Source of the DNA: DASZIT01 sp963770635
Lineage (GTDB): Bacteria > Actinomycetota > Acidimicrobiia > Acidimicrobiales > RAAP-2
Assembly (NCBI GenBank): GCA_963770635.1
Contig: CAVYQI010000006.1
Location: 620,001-684,000, forward strand
Direction of reading: 5' to 3'
DNA: 64,000 nucleotides
The position numbers and the translations under genes are program-made. Below, in pieces: positions 7,204 to 16,190 of the stretch; position 1 is the stretch's first letter; the number at the start of each line of letters is the position of its first letter. The notes beneath the pieces were generated by a model. That model did not search any database and was not told where the DNA came from. It saw only the letters and a program-made list of their open reading frames with translations.

Positions 7204-8132
7204 GGGCTGACTGTATCGGTTCGGTCCCCGGCGGACCCAACCTGGGAGAGACGGCCCCGCGAGCGGGCCACCCGGACCCCGCCGTCGATTTCGGTGGCCT
7301 TCCGGGCGCCCCGGGCCACCTCGAGGACCCGCTCGACGGCGTCGAGCGACGGCGGGTACCCGCCCTCGCCGGCCAACCAGGTCCGGATGGCCCGGCGGGC
7401 GACGGCGTCGGGAGCGTCGGCGACGGCCCTGGCGTCGACCGGGTCGACCAGCTCGGCCACCGCCTGCAACAGCTCGGCGTCGCCGGCCAGCAGCCCGGCC
7501 TGGCGGGCCAGCACCGGGACGATGTCCCGGCCGGCCAGCTCCGAGCACAGCGGCAGGAGCTCGGCCCGGATCCGGTTGCGGAGGAAGCGCGGGTCGCGGT
7601 TGCTGGGATCGTCGACCGGCTCCAGTCCCTCCTGCCGGCAGAGCGCCACCGTCTCCGACCGGCGCAGGGCGAGCAACGGGTGGCGGAGACCGGCCCGCAT
7701 GCCGGCCAGCCCGTCGACCCCCGCCCCGCGGAGCAGGTTGGCCAGCACCGTCTCGGCCTGGTCGTCGGCGGTGTGGCCGGTGGCCGCATCGGGTCCCAGC
7801 ACCTCGAGCCGGGCGGACCGGGCCCGGGCTTCCAGGTTGGGTCCGTCAGCCACCACCACCCGTTCGCTCCTGAACCCGCTCTTGTAGCGGGCGGCGGCGG
7901 ACGCCACCACCTCGGCCTCGGCGGCGGAGCTGGGCCGGAGCCCATGGTCGACGTGGACGGCGGTCACCCGGCAACCGGCCGCGGTGGCCAGGACCAGCAG
8001 GGCCAGCGAGTCGGCCCCGCCGGAGACGGCGCACACCAGCGGGGTGCCGGCGGCGGGAAACGTGCACCGCCCGACCAGCCCGACCAGGTCGTCGATCAGC
8101 GGATCAACCGGAGAGGGCGGGGGCGGCACCAA
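7200..8132 (-). CDS. tilS: tRNA(Ile)-lysidine synthetase TilS
   Basis: Modifies C34 of the AUA-decoding tRNA-Ile to lysidine. The N-type ATP pyrophosphatase P-loop SGGADS is at 37-42, followed by VTAVHVDHGLRP and GHTADDQAETVL, all diagnostic of TilS. 310 residues, on the short side and without the extended C-terminal domain of E. coli TilS, as is common in actinobacteria. The start is uncertain: TTG at 8132 or GTG at 8129; no clear ribosome site, and the metalloprotease upstream overlaps by about 29 bases. Confidence 0.94.
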   Translation of the reverse strand: MVPPPPSPVDPLIDDLVGLVGRCTFPAAGTPLVCAVSGGADSLALLVLATAAGCRVTAVHVDHGLRPSSAAEAEVVASAAARYKSGFRSERVVVADGPNLEARARSARLEVLGPDAATGHTADDQAETVLANLLRGAGVDGLAGMRAGLRHPLLALRRSETVALCRQEGLEPVDDPSNRDPRFLRNRIRAELLPLCSELAGRDIVPVLARQAGLLAGDAELLQAVAELVDPVDARAVADAPDAVARRAIRTWLAGEGGYPPSLDAVERVLEVARGARKATEIDGGVRVARSRGRLSQVGSAGDRTDTVSP

Positions 8133-9279
8133 CGCGGGAGATCCACACCGAGGGATCCCGGATCTCGGTGAGGGAGGGGAGCCACTCGGGGCCCCTCCAG
8201 GCGCGGTCGAGCAGTTTCGGCCCGCCCGACTTCTCGACGGCGGCGATGAACTTCTCGCCCTCCTCGTACTGGCGGAACTTCGACTCCATCCCGATGAGCT
8301 GGAGCAGGAGCTTGGCCGGGCCCTTGGTCGAGTTGCGGCGCTGGCGGAGGACCTCGCTGAACCGGGCGGCGCTGGGGATGGCCGCCGCCCCGGCCCGGTC
8401 CATGGTCACGTCGCCGTGGCCCTCGAGCAGGCTCATCAGCGCCTGGATCCGGTGGAGCCCCTCGAGCTGTTCGGGGGTGGCCACCAACCCGAGGGCGCCG
8501 TTGTCGCGCAGCGGGTTGCGGCCGGCCCGGATCTCCTCGGTCAGGCGCTTCAACGCCTCGGCGAACCGGGACGGGTCGGGATCGAGCGAGCCGAGCCCCT
8601 CCTCCACCAACGAGAGGAAGTGGTCGCGCATCCAGGGGATGGCGGTGAACTGGCACCGGTGGGTGACCTCGTGGAGGGCCAGCCACAGCCGGAACTCGCG
8701 GGGCTCGAAGCCGTAGCGTTGCTCGAGGGTGACCACGTTGGGGCCGACGAAGTAGACGATGTCCTGATCCTCGATCGCCTCCTCGGTGAGCAGCAGGTCG
8801 TACTGGCCGAGGACCCGGGTCGAGAGCCAGCCCAGCACCACCCCCAGCTGGGACCCGGTGGCCACCCGGCTGGCGGAGGCCAGCGGGCCGGCCAGTCGCT
8901 CGGTGACCGGATTGGTGGCGGCCAGACGCGGCGGGGTGAAGCGATCGAGATGGGGGCCGACCAGCCGTTGGAACGAGGCGACGTTGGCGTGCACCCACCC
9001 GTTGCGGTCGGTGACTCTTGCCCGTGCCGGTCCCGACGCCGAACGGAGCCCGGTCTCGGTGGCCACCAGCTCCTCGGCCTGGGCGGTGAGCTCTTCGAAG
9101 TCTTCTTGCAGCAGATCGGGCCGGTAGGGCGCCGGCAGTGGATTGCGGTTGCTCACCCAACCGGCCACCCGCTCGGCCACCTCCCAGGAGATCGCCCCCG
9201 GACCCGGGCCCGGACCCGGGCCGGAGGGCTCGGAGGACACGGGGGATTCTTCCAGGGCGGAACCTGACGTTTGGGTCAC
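8104..9279 (-). CDS. Zinc-dependent metalloprotease of the DUF2342 / zincin_2 family
   Basis: 391 residues from the GTG at 9279. After a Pro/Gly-rich leader (20-29) comes an all-helical protein with the zinc motif HEVTH (203-207) followed by a helix holding VEEGLG, the expected position of the third ligand. The pattern matches the actinobacterial family encoded beside tilS, sometimes labelled coenzyme F420 biosynthesis-associated, though a role in F420 synthesis is not established. No signal peptide or membrane segment is evident. The substrate is unknown. Upstream sequence in the same frame lacks conserved features, so the GTG was preferred. Confidence 0.85.
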   Translation of the reverse strand: MTQTSGSALEESPVSSEPSGPGPGPGPGAISWEVAERVAGWVSNRNPLPAPYRPDLLQEDFEELTAQAEELVATETGLRSASGPARARVTDRNGWVHANVASFQRLVGPHLDRFTPPRLAATNPVTERLAGPLASASRVATGSQLGVVLGWLSTRVLGQYDLLLTEEAIEDQDIVYFVGPNVVTLEQRYGFEPREFRLWLALHEVTHRCQFTAIPWMRDHFLSLVEEGLGSLDPDPSRFAEALKRLTEEIRAGRNPLRDNGALGLVATPEQLEGLHRIQALMSLLEGHGDVTMDRAGAAAIPSAARFSEVLRQRRNSTKGPAKLLLQLIGMESKFRQYEEGEKFIAAVEKSGGPKLLDRAWRGPEWLPSLTEIRDPSVWISRVGAAPALSG

Positions 9280-9344
9280 GGGTCCCAGTGTAGGGATGAG
9301 CCGGGTCGGGTGCGGGTCACGCCGGCGGGGTGCCGGCGGTCGGC

Positions 9345-9665
9345 TCAGTGGCCGTGTTTGGCGTGCTCGTCCCGGAGGGCGTCCGCGACCCGGTCGAGCA
9401 GCGACTCGGGAACGTGATCCTTGCAACGGTTGGCGATCACCTTGCGCAACTCGGCCTCGAACCCGAACGCATCCACGCACGGCCCGCAGAGGTCGAGGTG
9501 GCGGGTGATCTCCACCCGGCGCGCCTCGGTGAGCTCGCCGTCGAGATAGAAGTAGAGCCGTTCGATGGTCTCGTCACAATTGACGAATCCGGCGATATGC
9601 GGGCCACCCGGCATGGCCGGGTTGTCGCCGGCGCCCTTGGCGCCTTCGGATTTCTGCTCTCCCAC
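9345..9665 (-). CDS. rsrA: Zinc anti-sigma factor, RsrA-like
   Basis: 106-residue soluble anti-sigma factor of the ZAS family. Cys30, His56, Cys60 and Cys63 form the C...HxxxCxxC zinc centre (RHLDLCGPC), the thiol switch that in Streptomyces RsrA releases SigR under disulfide stress. It begins 12 bases after the sigR stop, the usual cotranscribed arrangement. The first 25 residues are non-conserved. The redox role is inferred from the family and the neighbour. Confidence 0.88.
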   Translation of the reverse strand: MGEQKSEGAKGAGDNPAMPGGPHIAGFVNCDETIERLYFYLDGELTEARRVEITRHLDLCGPCVDAFGFEAELRKVIANRCKDHVPESLLDRVADALRDEHAKHGH

Positions 9666-9677
9666 GAGTCTGTCTCC

Positions 9678-10256
9678 CTACTTGCCGTCGCCGGAAGCGC
9701 CGACAAGGCCGCGAGCACTTCCGAATTCGAACAACGCCTTCTGCAGGGCCTTTCTTCCACGGTGGATGCGGCTCATCACCGTGCCGATGGGTACATCGGT
9801 GATTTCGGCGATCTCTTTATAGGAGAAACCCTCGACGTCGGCCAGCAGCACGGCCAGCCGGAAGGTGTCGGGCAACGACTCGATGGCGTCTTTGACCTCG
9901 GTGTCGGTGATGCGTTCCAACGCCTCCTCCTCGGCGCTGCGCCCGAGGCCGGAAGGCTGGTCGGCGGACAGGTGGCGGTAGAGGAACAGGTCCTCCACAT
10001 CCTCGACGTCGGAGATCTCCGGGCGCCGCTTCTTGGCCCGGTAGGAGTTGATATAGGTATTGGTGAGAATCCGGTAGAGCCACGCCTTCAGGTTGGTGCC
10101 GGCCTCGAAGCCCCCGAAGGCGCGGTAGGCCTTGAGGTAGGTCTCCTGTACCAGGTCCTCGGCATCGGCGGGGTTACGCGTCATGCGGAGCGCGGCCGAG
10201 TACAGCGGGGGCATGTACTCCATGGCAAGGTCGGTGAATTCCGCCTGGTCGGCCAT
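9678..10256 (-). CDS. sigR: ECF sigma factor, SigR/SigH-like
   Basis: 192 residues from the ATG at 10256 (TAGGGTG ribosome site); an in-frame ATG ten codons upstream is less likely. Region 2 reads AEDLVQETYLKAYRAFGGF with the KAWLYRILTNTYIN segment, and region 4 has LPDTFRLAVLLADVEGFSYKEIAEITDVPIGTVMSRIHRGR, a canonical -35-binding helix-turn-helix. With the adjacent zinc anti-sigma gene this matches the thiol-oxidative-stress sigma factor of actinobacteria (SigR/SigH, ECF12). Likely regulon (thioredoxin, mycothiol, proteolysis) is inference. Confidence 0.9.
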   Translation of the reverse strand: MADQAEFTDLAMEYMPPLYSAALRMTRNPADAEDLVQETYLKAYRAFGGFEAGTNLKAWLYRILTNTYINSYRAKKRRPEISDVEDVEDLFLYRHLSADQPSGLGRSAEEEALERITDTEVKDAIESLPDTFRLAVLLADVEGFSYKEIAEITDVPIGTVMSRIHRGRKALQKALFEFGSARGLVGASGDGK

Positions 10257-10380
10257 AGGTTGCACCCTACAGCGCCGGTGGGTCACGACGGACCCCGGGT
10301 TCCGGTTGGAGGCGGGCCTCCGGCGAACGCAAGGGCTGCCTTAACCCCTATTTCATGGCTGAGTGACGGTCCGACGGAGG

Positions 10381-11085
10381 TCAGATGTGACCGTCTTCCC
10401 GAAGTTGCACCATCGCGATGTCCGGATGTCGCCGGACTGCTGCCTGAAGCTGGCGTTCTTCCCAACGGTCTCGGTGCTCTCGGACGACCTCCTCCCACCC
10501 GGGCCTCACCTCTGCCAGGCCTTCTACGGCCAGAAACTCGACCACATCTTCGAGAGAAGGCCTGAATCTGCGTCCACCGACTGGAAAATGGAGATCGCTG
10601 AGGGGCCGCAGAGGGCAGTCCCGGCCCGATTTCCGCGCTCGCTCCGTAAGTTCGTGGAAGTGCTCGCATTCACCGTTGACCTGGACGTGTGCTGTGGCGT
10701 ATGGGTTCGCTGGCTCTCTTTCGTAATCCCAATGGACCAGCATCTGTCTCAACTCGTCATCGAGATAAAGCCCATATTGAGACTTGTCGACTGCGAGGTA
10801 TGCACCCTCGGGGTCGGCTCTCAGAACGTACCCGGCGTAAAGATAGGCAGCTGGCGGTTTGTTTCCCAGGGTCAGCGGAATTGGTTTAGCGCTCAAATCT
10901 TGGCGTCCAATACCGCGAGCAACGTGCACCCTTGTAGCTTGGCGATGCGAAATGATGGCAGTCAATCTCATGCCATCAGTGACTGTTCGATTCAGAAGGT
11001 CGGTGACCTCTGCGGCAAAGCTTCTTGCCTCGGTCTCCAGATCAATCAAAGAATGGCGAAATAGCAAACCAGGCGAGACGGGCAC
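10381..11085 (-). CDS. Uncharacterised 234-aa protein, accessory module
   Basis: I do not recognise the family with certainty. It reads from a GTG at 11085, overlapping the upstream 62-aa gene by 44 bases. The N-terminal half has a predicted helix (LIDLETEARSFAAEVTDLL) and strand-rich middle; the C-terminal half has the distinctive stretch LHFPVGGRRFRPSLEDVVEFL followed by a charged helix GWEEVVREHRDRWEERQ. No signal peptide, membrane segment or obvious catalytic motif. The region is lower in GC than the genes on both sides, which suggests recent acquisition. Together with the small partner it resembles the layout of a two-gene accessory or toxin-antitoxin-like module, but there is no direct evidence for that. 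Confidence 0.6.
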   Translation of the reverse strand: MPVSPGLLFRHSLIDLETEARSFAAEVTDLLNRTVTDGMRLTAIISHRQATRVHVARGIGRQDLSAKPIPLTLGNKPPAAYLYAGYVLRADPEGAYLAVDKSQYGLYLDDELRQMLVHWDYEREPANPYATAHVQVNGECEHFHELTERARKSGRDCPLRPLSDLHFPVGGRRFRPSLEDVVEFLAVEGLAEVRPGWEEVVREHRDRWEERQLQAAVRRHPDIAMVQLREDGHI

Positions 11086-11230
11086 GGTCCGATCGGAACC
11101 GTCCCGATGCCGCTTCCTTTCGGAGTGCCTCCACCGTCAAGCCAGCGCTTTCAAGGGCGCGAGAGATAGCGATCTCGACGTCCTTGTTGCTCGCAACTTC
11201 TACGGTCACCGCTGCTTGCTCTGGTGTCAT
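11042..11230 (-). CDS. Small 62-aa partner of the accessory module
   Basis: Starts at the ATG at 11230, seven bases after an excellent GGGGAGG ribosome site, and ends inside the 234-aa gene (44-base overlap). The product is predicted helical (EIAISRALESAGLTVEALRKEAASGRF), acidic to neutral, with a C-terminal RARLAWFAISPFFD. It could be a small DNA-binding or antitoxin-like protein, but no recognised motif supports this. The tight overlap implies coupled translation with the larger protein. Confidence 0.6.
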   Translation of the reverse strand: MTPEQAAVTVEVASNKDVEIAISRALESAGLTVEALRKEAASGRFRSDRARLAWFAISPFFD

Positions 11231-11402
11231 CTCTCTACCTCCCCTTTGTCTCACAGGTGGAACCGCGGCTCCCTTACAGGAACTCACGGTATGGAAAGGG
11301 TGTGACGACTCCGCTAGACAAGCTTCAAGATACCACCAATCCTCAGAAAAACATGGGAATTCCACACCTTTATCCACAGGTTAAGAACATCTCAAACGGC
11401 GC

Positions 11403-12812
11403 CTACCTGACGGCTGGGTGCCGGTCCGACCAGGGAGCCGCCGCTTCCAGCTGGGCTGCCACCCGCAACAACCGGTCGTCTTGCCAGGGCCCGGCCACCA
11501 ACTGCACCCCGACCGGCAGGCCGGAGGCGGCCATGTGCAGCGGGAGGCTGACGGCCGGCAGACCGGAGATGTTGAACACCGCGGTGAAGGCGGCCATCGA
11601 CAGCACCTCGAGCGGAGGCATCTCGGGAAATTCGTGCACCGCCGTCAGGACCCCGACCGGTGGCGGCTCGATGGCCATGGTCGGGGTGACCAACAGGTCG
11701 AACTCGCTCCCCCAGCGGGCCACGATCTGACGCGAGAGCCGGCGCAGCTCGGCCACCGACTCGACGAAGGTCACGCTGTCCACCTCGCGAGCCGCGGCAT
11801 AGCCGGCACGATTGTTGGGTTCGACCTTCTCCCAGTCGATGCCCGCATTCTCGGCCAGGCCGGCGAAGACCACGTGGAGGAACGGGGCCAACGACTCGGC
11901 ATCGAAGACGTCGGCGTCCAGACGCTCGACATGGTGGCCGGCCTGTTCGAGCAACTTGGCGGTGGCGTCGACGGCAGCCACCGCCTCGTCGGCCACCGGG
12001 ATGCCCAGGGCCGACACCGTGTTCAACGCCACCCGGAGCCGCCCGGGATCCTTCCCGAGCTCGGTGGCGAAGGGGGCCGCCGACCCCGGCACCTGCCACC
12101 AGTTGCCGGGGTCGGGCATATTCATGACATCGAGGAGCGCGGCGGCATCAGCCACCGTCAGGCACACCGCCCCGTCGGTGGCCATCCCCTGCCAGCCGGG
12201 GATCAACGACGGCACCCGGCCTCGGCTCGCCTTCAGACCGACCAGACCGCAGCACGACGACGGGATGCGGATCGACCCACCCCCGTCGCTGGCGTGGGCC
12301 ACCGAGAACATCCCCGACGACACCGCCGACGCCGCCCCGCCGCTGGATCCGCCCGGAGTGTGATCGGGGTTCCAGGGATTGCGGGTGGGCCCGTAGCGGA
12401 GGTTCTCGGTGACGGTGATGGATCCGAACTCGGGGGTGTTGGTGCGGCCGGTGAGGATGAACCCGGCCCGTTGGAAGGCGCCGACGACCAGGTCGCTGTG
12501 ATCGCTCACCCCGTCCGGCGCGCCCAGCGAGCCGTAGGTCAGCGGCTGGCCCTCCACCGCACAAAGGTCCTTGATCGGGATCGGCACCCCGGCAAAGGGA
12601 GGAAGGCCATCGGTGCCTTTGGCGGCGGCGATCCGGTCGCCCATCGCCTTGGCCTCGGCCCGGGCCGCGTCGTCGTTGCGCCAGATCACCGCGTTGAGCT
12701 CCGGGTTCCGGCGGTCGACCCGGCTCAGGGTGGCGTCAAGGACTTCGAGCGGGCTCACCTCCTTCCGCCGAATGGCCGCCGCGGTGTCCAGAGCAGAGGT
12801 GAATTCGTCCAT
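11403..12812 (-). CDS. Amidase-signature family amidase
   Basis: 469-residue amidase-signature enzyme. The Ser-cisSer-Lys triad is visible: Lys81 in PIPIKDLCAV, cis-Ser156 in the Gly/Ser stretch PGGSSGGAAS, and nucleophile Ser180 in DGGGSIRIPSS. The spacing between Ser156 and Ser180 (24) is the family standard. It is not GatA: no gatB or gatC is adjacent and the C-terminus resembles stand-alone amidases acting on small amides or indoleacetamide-like compounds. The substrate cannot be read from sequence. It is separated from pyrE by about 60 bases and may be its own unit. Confidence 0.9.
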   Translation of the reverse strand: MDEFTSALDTAAAIRRKEVSPLEVLDATLSRVDRRNPELNAVIWRNDDAARAEAKAMGDRIAAAKGTDGLPPFAGVPIPIKDLCAVEGQPLTYGSLGAPDGVSDHSDLVVGAFQRAGFILTGRTNTPEFGSITVTENLRYGPTRNPWNPDHTPGGSSGGAASAVSSGMFSVAHASDGGGSIRIPSSCCGLVGLKASRGRVPSLIPGWQGMATDGAVCLTVADAAALLDVMNMPDPGNWWQVPGSAAPFATELGKDPGRLRVALNTVSALGIPVADEAVAAVDATAKLLEQAGHHVERLDADVFDAESLAPFLHVVFAGLAENAGIDWEKVEPNNRAGYAAAREVDSVTFVESVAELRRLSRQIVARWGSEFDLLVTPTMAIEPPPVGVLTAVHEFPEMPPLEVLSMAAFTAVFNISGLPAVSLPLHMAASGLPVGVQLVAGPWQDDRLLRVAAQLEAAAPWSDRHPAVR

Positions 12813-12871
12813 GCCGCACTATTCCATGCCGGGCCGGCGGGGCGCAGGCCGAATCGTTGGTCAGGCGGCGG

Positions 12872-13441
12872 TCAGCCGCCCTCGTAGTCGAAGCCGAGAT
12901 CAGGCGCGGTCAACAGCGCCCGGAACGGGAGTCCTTCGGCCGCCGCCATCGCCTCGACGGTTCCGCCCCGGTCCACCACCGCCACCAGCAGGACGGGCTC
13001 GGCCCCCGCCTCGCGGACGGCGTGGGCCGCCTCGATCAAAGAGGTACCCCGGGTCACGGTGTCCTCGGTCACCACCACCCGGTCGCCAGGATCGAGGGCA
13101 CCGGCGATCCGCCCGCCCCCGCCATGGTCCTTGGCTTCCTTCCGCACGCTGAACGCCTTCAGCATCCGGCCCCGGCTGGCCGCCACCCCGGCGGTGATGA
13201 ACGCCACCGGGTCCGCTCCCATGGTCAGCCCGCCAATGGCGGTGACGTCGTCGGGGAGGAGGGACAGGATCCCGTCGGCCACCAACACCATGGCCTCGGG
13301 TCGGCACACCGTCTGCTTGGAGTCGATGAACCAGCTACTGCGACGGCCCGACTTGAGGACGAAGTCGCCGCGCTTGACCGAGTGCTCCAACAGGTGCTGG
13401 CGGAGGGCCTCGAACTCGGTGGACGGGAGGGTGGTGCTCAT
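12872..13441 (-). CDS. pyrE: Orotate phosphoribosyltransferase PyrE
   Basis: Makes OMP from orotate and PRPP. 189 residues, with SGRRSSWFIDSKQTV (31-45), GGLTMGADPVA (70-80), the orotate-specific RKEAKDHGGGG (100-110), and the PRPP loop VVVTEDTVTRGTS (122-134), where TVTRG replaces the more usual VVTTG. The start overlaps the purM stop by four bases (ATGA), so pyrimidine and purine genes are translated from one transcript here. Confidence 0.95.
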   Translation of the reverse strand: MSTTLPSTEFEALRQHLLEHSVKRGDFVLKSGRRSSWFIDSKQTVCRPEAMVLVADGILSLLPDDVTAIGGLTMGADPVAFITAGVAASRGRMLKAFSVRKEAKDHGGGGRIAGALDPGDRVVVTEDTVTRGTSLIEAAHAVREAGAEPVLLVAVVDRGGTVEAMAAAEGLPFRALLTAPDLGFDYEGG

Positions 13442-14556
13442 CGGGACGGGAAAAGGCTAGGCCCGACCAGTTCCACCCCTCGGTCCCCCGGTTGCACCCA
13501 ACCGATGACCACCGGATCGAGACCAGCGCCGGTCAGCGCGTCGATGGCGGCATCGGCGGTGTCGGCGGAGGCGACCACCACCATCCCGATGCCGAGGTTG
13601 AACACCCGAAGCATCTCGGCGTCTTCCACCTGACCGAGCCGCTGGATCTCGGCGAAGATGCGCGGGACCTTCCAGGTGTCGGTCTCGACCACCGCCCGCA
13701 GGCCGTCGGGGAGCGCCCGGGGCAGGTTGCCGGGTATCCCGCCACCGGTGATGTGGGCCACCGCGTGGATGTCGGCGGCGGCGATGGCCGCCTGCACCGC
13801 CGGGGTGTACAGCACCGACGGAAGGAGGAGCGCATCGGCCAGCGAGGTGGACGCCCCGTCCCAGGCCGGGGAGTCGAGGGTCAAACCTGCTCGTTCCAGC
13901 AGCACATGACGGGCCAGGGTGTAGCCGTTGGAGCGGAGTCCCGGGGAGGGGAGCCCGATGAGGATGTCGGCGGCCCGAACCCGCGCCGAGCTCAGGATCC
14001 GGTCGCGCTCGACGACTCCGACGGCGAAGCCGACCAGATCGAACTCGCCCGGCTTCATCACCCCGGCGTGCTCGGCCATCTCGCCGCCCAGCAGGGCCGC
14101 CCCCACCTGGCGGCAACCGTCAGCCACCCCGGCCACCAACGCCGCCATCTGATCGGGGTCCACCGACCCGGTGGAGATGTAGTCGAGGAAGAACAATGGC
14201 TCGGCCCCCTGGCACACCAGGTCGTCGACGCACATGGCGACCAGGTCGATGCCGATGGTGTCGTAGCGACCGCTGGCCTGCGCGATCAACGCTTTGGTGC
14301 CGACCCCGTCGGTGCCGGCCACCAGCACCGGTCGGCGGTACTTCTCGGTGGCGAGAGCGAACAGGCCGCCGAAGTCGCCGATCCCCCCGAGCACCTCGGG
14401 CCGCAGGGTGGAGGCCACCGACGGTCGGATCCGGTCGACGGCGGCTTCCCCGGCGTCGATGTCCACCCCGGCACCGGCATAAGTGGCCGGCGAACGGTTG
14501 GAAGCAGGAGTGGCGGGGTCCGGTGCGGCCGGTTCCGGTGGTGCCGGTTCCGTCAC
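13438..14556 (-). CDS. purM: Phosphoribosylaminoimidazole synthetase (AIRS) PurM
   Basis: ATP-dependent ring closure of FGAM to AIR, step five of purine synthesis. 372 residues with YAGAGVDIDAGEAAVDRI at the start of the core (26-43), VAGTDGVGTK, MCVDDLVCQGAEPLFFLDY, LLGGEMAEHAGV and HITGGGIPGNLPR, all standard PurM motifs. A 20-residue Pro/Ala-rich N-terminal tail precedes the core. Overlaps purF by four bases and pyrE by four bases. Confidence 0.97.
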   Translation of the reverse strand: MTEPAPPEPAAPDPATPASNRSPATYAGAGVDIDAGEAAVDRIRPSVASTLRPEVLGGIGDFGGLFALATEKYRRPVLVAGTDGVGTKALIAQASGRYDTIGIDLVAMCVDDLVCQGAEPLFFLDYISTGSVDPDQMAALVAGVADGCRQVGAALLGGEMAEHAGVMKPGEFDLVGFAVGVVERDRILSSARVRAADILIGLPSPGLRSNGYTLARHVLLERAGLTLDSPAWDGASTSLADALLLPSVLYTPAVQAAIAAADIHAVAHITGGGIPGNLPRALPDGLRAVVETDTWKVPRIFAEIQRLGQVEDAEMLRVFNLGIGMVVVASADTADAAIDALTGAGLDPVVIGWVQPGDRGVELVGPSLFPSR

Positions 14557-16112
14557 GCCGGTGACCCGGTGGCGACGGCACCGAGCGGATGATGGGCGCT
14601 CAGCTCGACGGGCACAGGGACGGGGGCCGGATAGTTCCCGGTGAGGCAGGCGTCACAGAAGCCGGCCCCCGGGGCATCGATGGCCGACTTCAGGTTGTCG
14701 AGGGTGAGGTACTCGAGCGAGTCGACGTTGAGGAACTCCACGATCTCGTCGGGGGTCTTGACCGAGGCCAGCAACTCATCCTTGTCGGGGGTGTCGATGC
14801 CGTAGAAGCACGGCCACCGGAACGGCGGCGAGGAGATCCGGAGGTGGACCTCGCGGGCACCCGACTCCCGCAACATGATGACCAGGGCCCGGAGGGTGGT
14901 TCCCCGCACGATGGAGTCGTCCACCACGATCAGGCGCTTGCCGGCGATGTTGTCCCGGAGGGGATTGAACTTGCGGCGGACACCGTCGGCCCGCTCCAGC
15001 TGGGTCGGGGCGATGAAGGTGCGGCCGATGTAGCGGTTCTTGACCAGGCCCTGCCCGTAGGGGATGCCCGACCCGAACGCGTAGCCCTCGGCCGCCGGCA
15101 CCCCGGAGTCGGGAACCCCCATGACCAGGTCGGCGGCCACCGGCTTCTGGGCGGCCAACAGTTGACCCATGCGCCGGCGGGCACCGTGGACCTCGTTGCC
15201 GTAGAGGATGGTGTCGGGCCGGGCGAAGTAGACGAACTCGAGGACGCAGAGTTTGGGGTTCACCCGCTCGGGGGGGAAGGGATACACCGAGCGGACTTCC
15301 TTGCCGTCGATGATGACCATCTCGCCCGGCTGGAGCTCGCGGATGAAGGTGGCCCCGATGACATCGAGTGCCGGGGACTCGGAGGCCAGCACCCAACCTT
15401 CCTCGAACTCCTCGGTAGCTTCGATCCGGCCGAGGCAGAGCGGCCGGAAGCCGTTGGGATCCCGCACGCCGATCAGCCGGTCGGCATCGAGCAGCACGAA
15501 GGAGAACGCCCCTTCCAGCAACGGGAGCACCGCGGTGAGCGCGGTCTCGAGATCCTGGGCCGAATCGGCCAACGGCCGTTCGGGTAGCTCGGGAGGGAAC
15601 ACCTGGCCCAGCAGCTCGGCCACCAGATCACTGTCGGAGTCGACCAGACCCGGCAGCATCCCGGCCTGTTCGGCCAGCGCGTCGGTGTTGGTGAGATTGC
15701 CGTTGTGGCCGAGGGCGAACCCGGCGCGGCCGACATCCCTGAACACCGGTTGGGCGTTCATCCAGTCGCGGGATCCGGCGGTGGAGTACCGGGTGTGGCC
15801 GATGGCCAGGTCCCCGCGCAGCGCCGACAGCTTGCGCTCGTCGAAGACGGTGGTGACCAGACCCATGTCCTTCATCACCATGATGGCATCGCCATCGCTG
15901 ACGGCCATGCCCGCGGCCTCCTGGCCGCGGTGCTGCAGAGCAAACAGGCCATCGAAAGTAATGTGTGCGACCGATCGCCCCGGGGCATATACCCCGAAGA
16001 CTCCGCACGCTTCCTTGGCCTCCATCATCGGTTGGTCACCGTCTTCACCGGGGGTCGTAAGGCGGGTTGCCGGTCGCGAACTGCCCGCCAGGCGAACAAA
16101 ACGCTCTTCCAT
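14553..16112 (-). CDS. purF: Amidophosphoribosyltransferase PurF
   Basis: Committed step of purine synthesis: PRPP plus glutamine to phosphoribosylamine. The N-terminal nucleophile Cys lies in KEACGVFGVYAPG (Cys36 in this numbering), so about 35 residues would be removed as a propeptide; an alternative start at MMEAKEAC (16028/16025) gives a six- to seven-residue propeptide and may be correct. The PRPP loop is RLIVVDDSIVRGTT. Cys residues in KLCVLEFVYFA, WPCFYGID and FCDACLTGNYP match the [4Fe-4S] ligands of the Bacillus-type enzyme, so an oxygen-sensitive cluster is expected. Divergent from the PHP gene. Confidence 0.96.
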   Translation of the reverse strand: MEERFVRLAGSSRPATRLTTPGEDGDQPMMEAKEACGVFGVYAPGRSVAHITFDGLFALQHRGQEAAGMAVSDGDAIMVMKDMGLVTTVFDERKLSALRGDLAIGHTRYSTAGSRDWMNAQPVFRDVGRAGFALGHNGNLTNTDALAEQAGMLPGLVDSDSDLVAELLGQVFPPELPERPLADSAQDLETALTAVLPLLEGAFSFVLLDADRLIGVRDPNGFRPLCLGRIEATEEFEEGWVLASESPALDVIGATFIRELQPGEMVIIDGKEVRSVYPFPPERVNPKLCVLEFVYFARPDTILYGNEVHGARRRMGQLLAAQKPVAADLVMGVPDSGVPAAEGYAFGSGIPYGQGLVKNRYIGRTFIAPTQLERADGVRRKFNPLRDNIAGKRLIVVDDSIVRGTTLRALVIMLRESGAREVHLRISSPPFRWPCFYGIDTPDKDELLASVKTPDEIVEFLNVDSLEYLTLDNLKSAIDAPGAGFCDACLTGNYPAPVPVPVELSAHHPLGAVATGSPA

Positions 16113-16190
16113 AGACTAATGGCCAAAAGCCGACGTATGGCCATCCCGCTGTGAACCGGTCCTGAGCAGCCAAAGGTAGCCTCAACAGGA

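Noticed and set aside
16116..16146. Direct repeat ATGGCCA in the purF/PHP divergent region as an operator
   Set aside because: Only seven bases long, and one copy is part of common codon-like sequence; no dyad symmetry.
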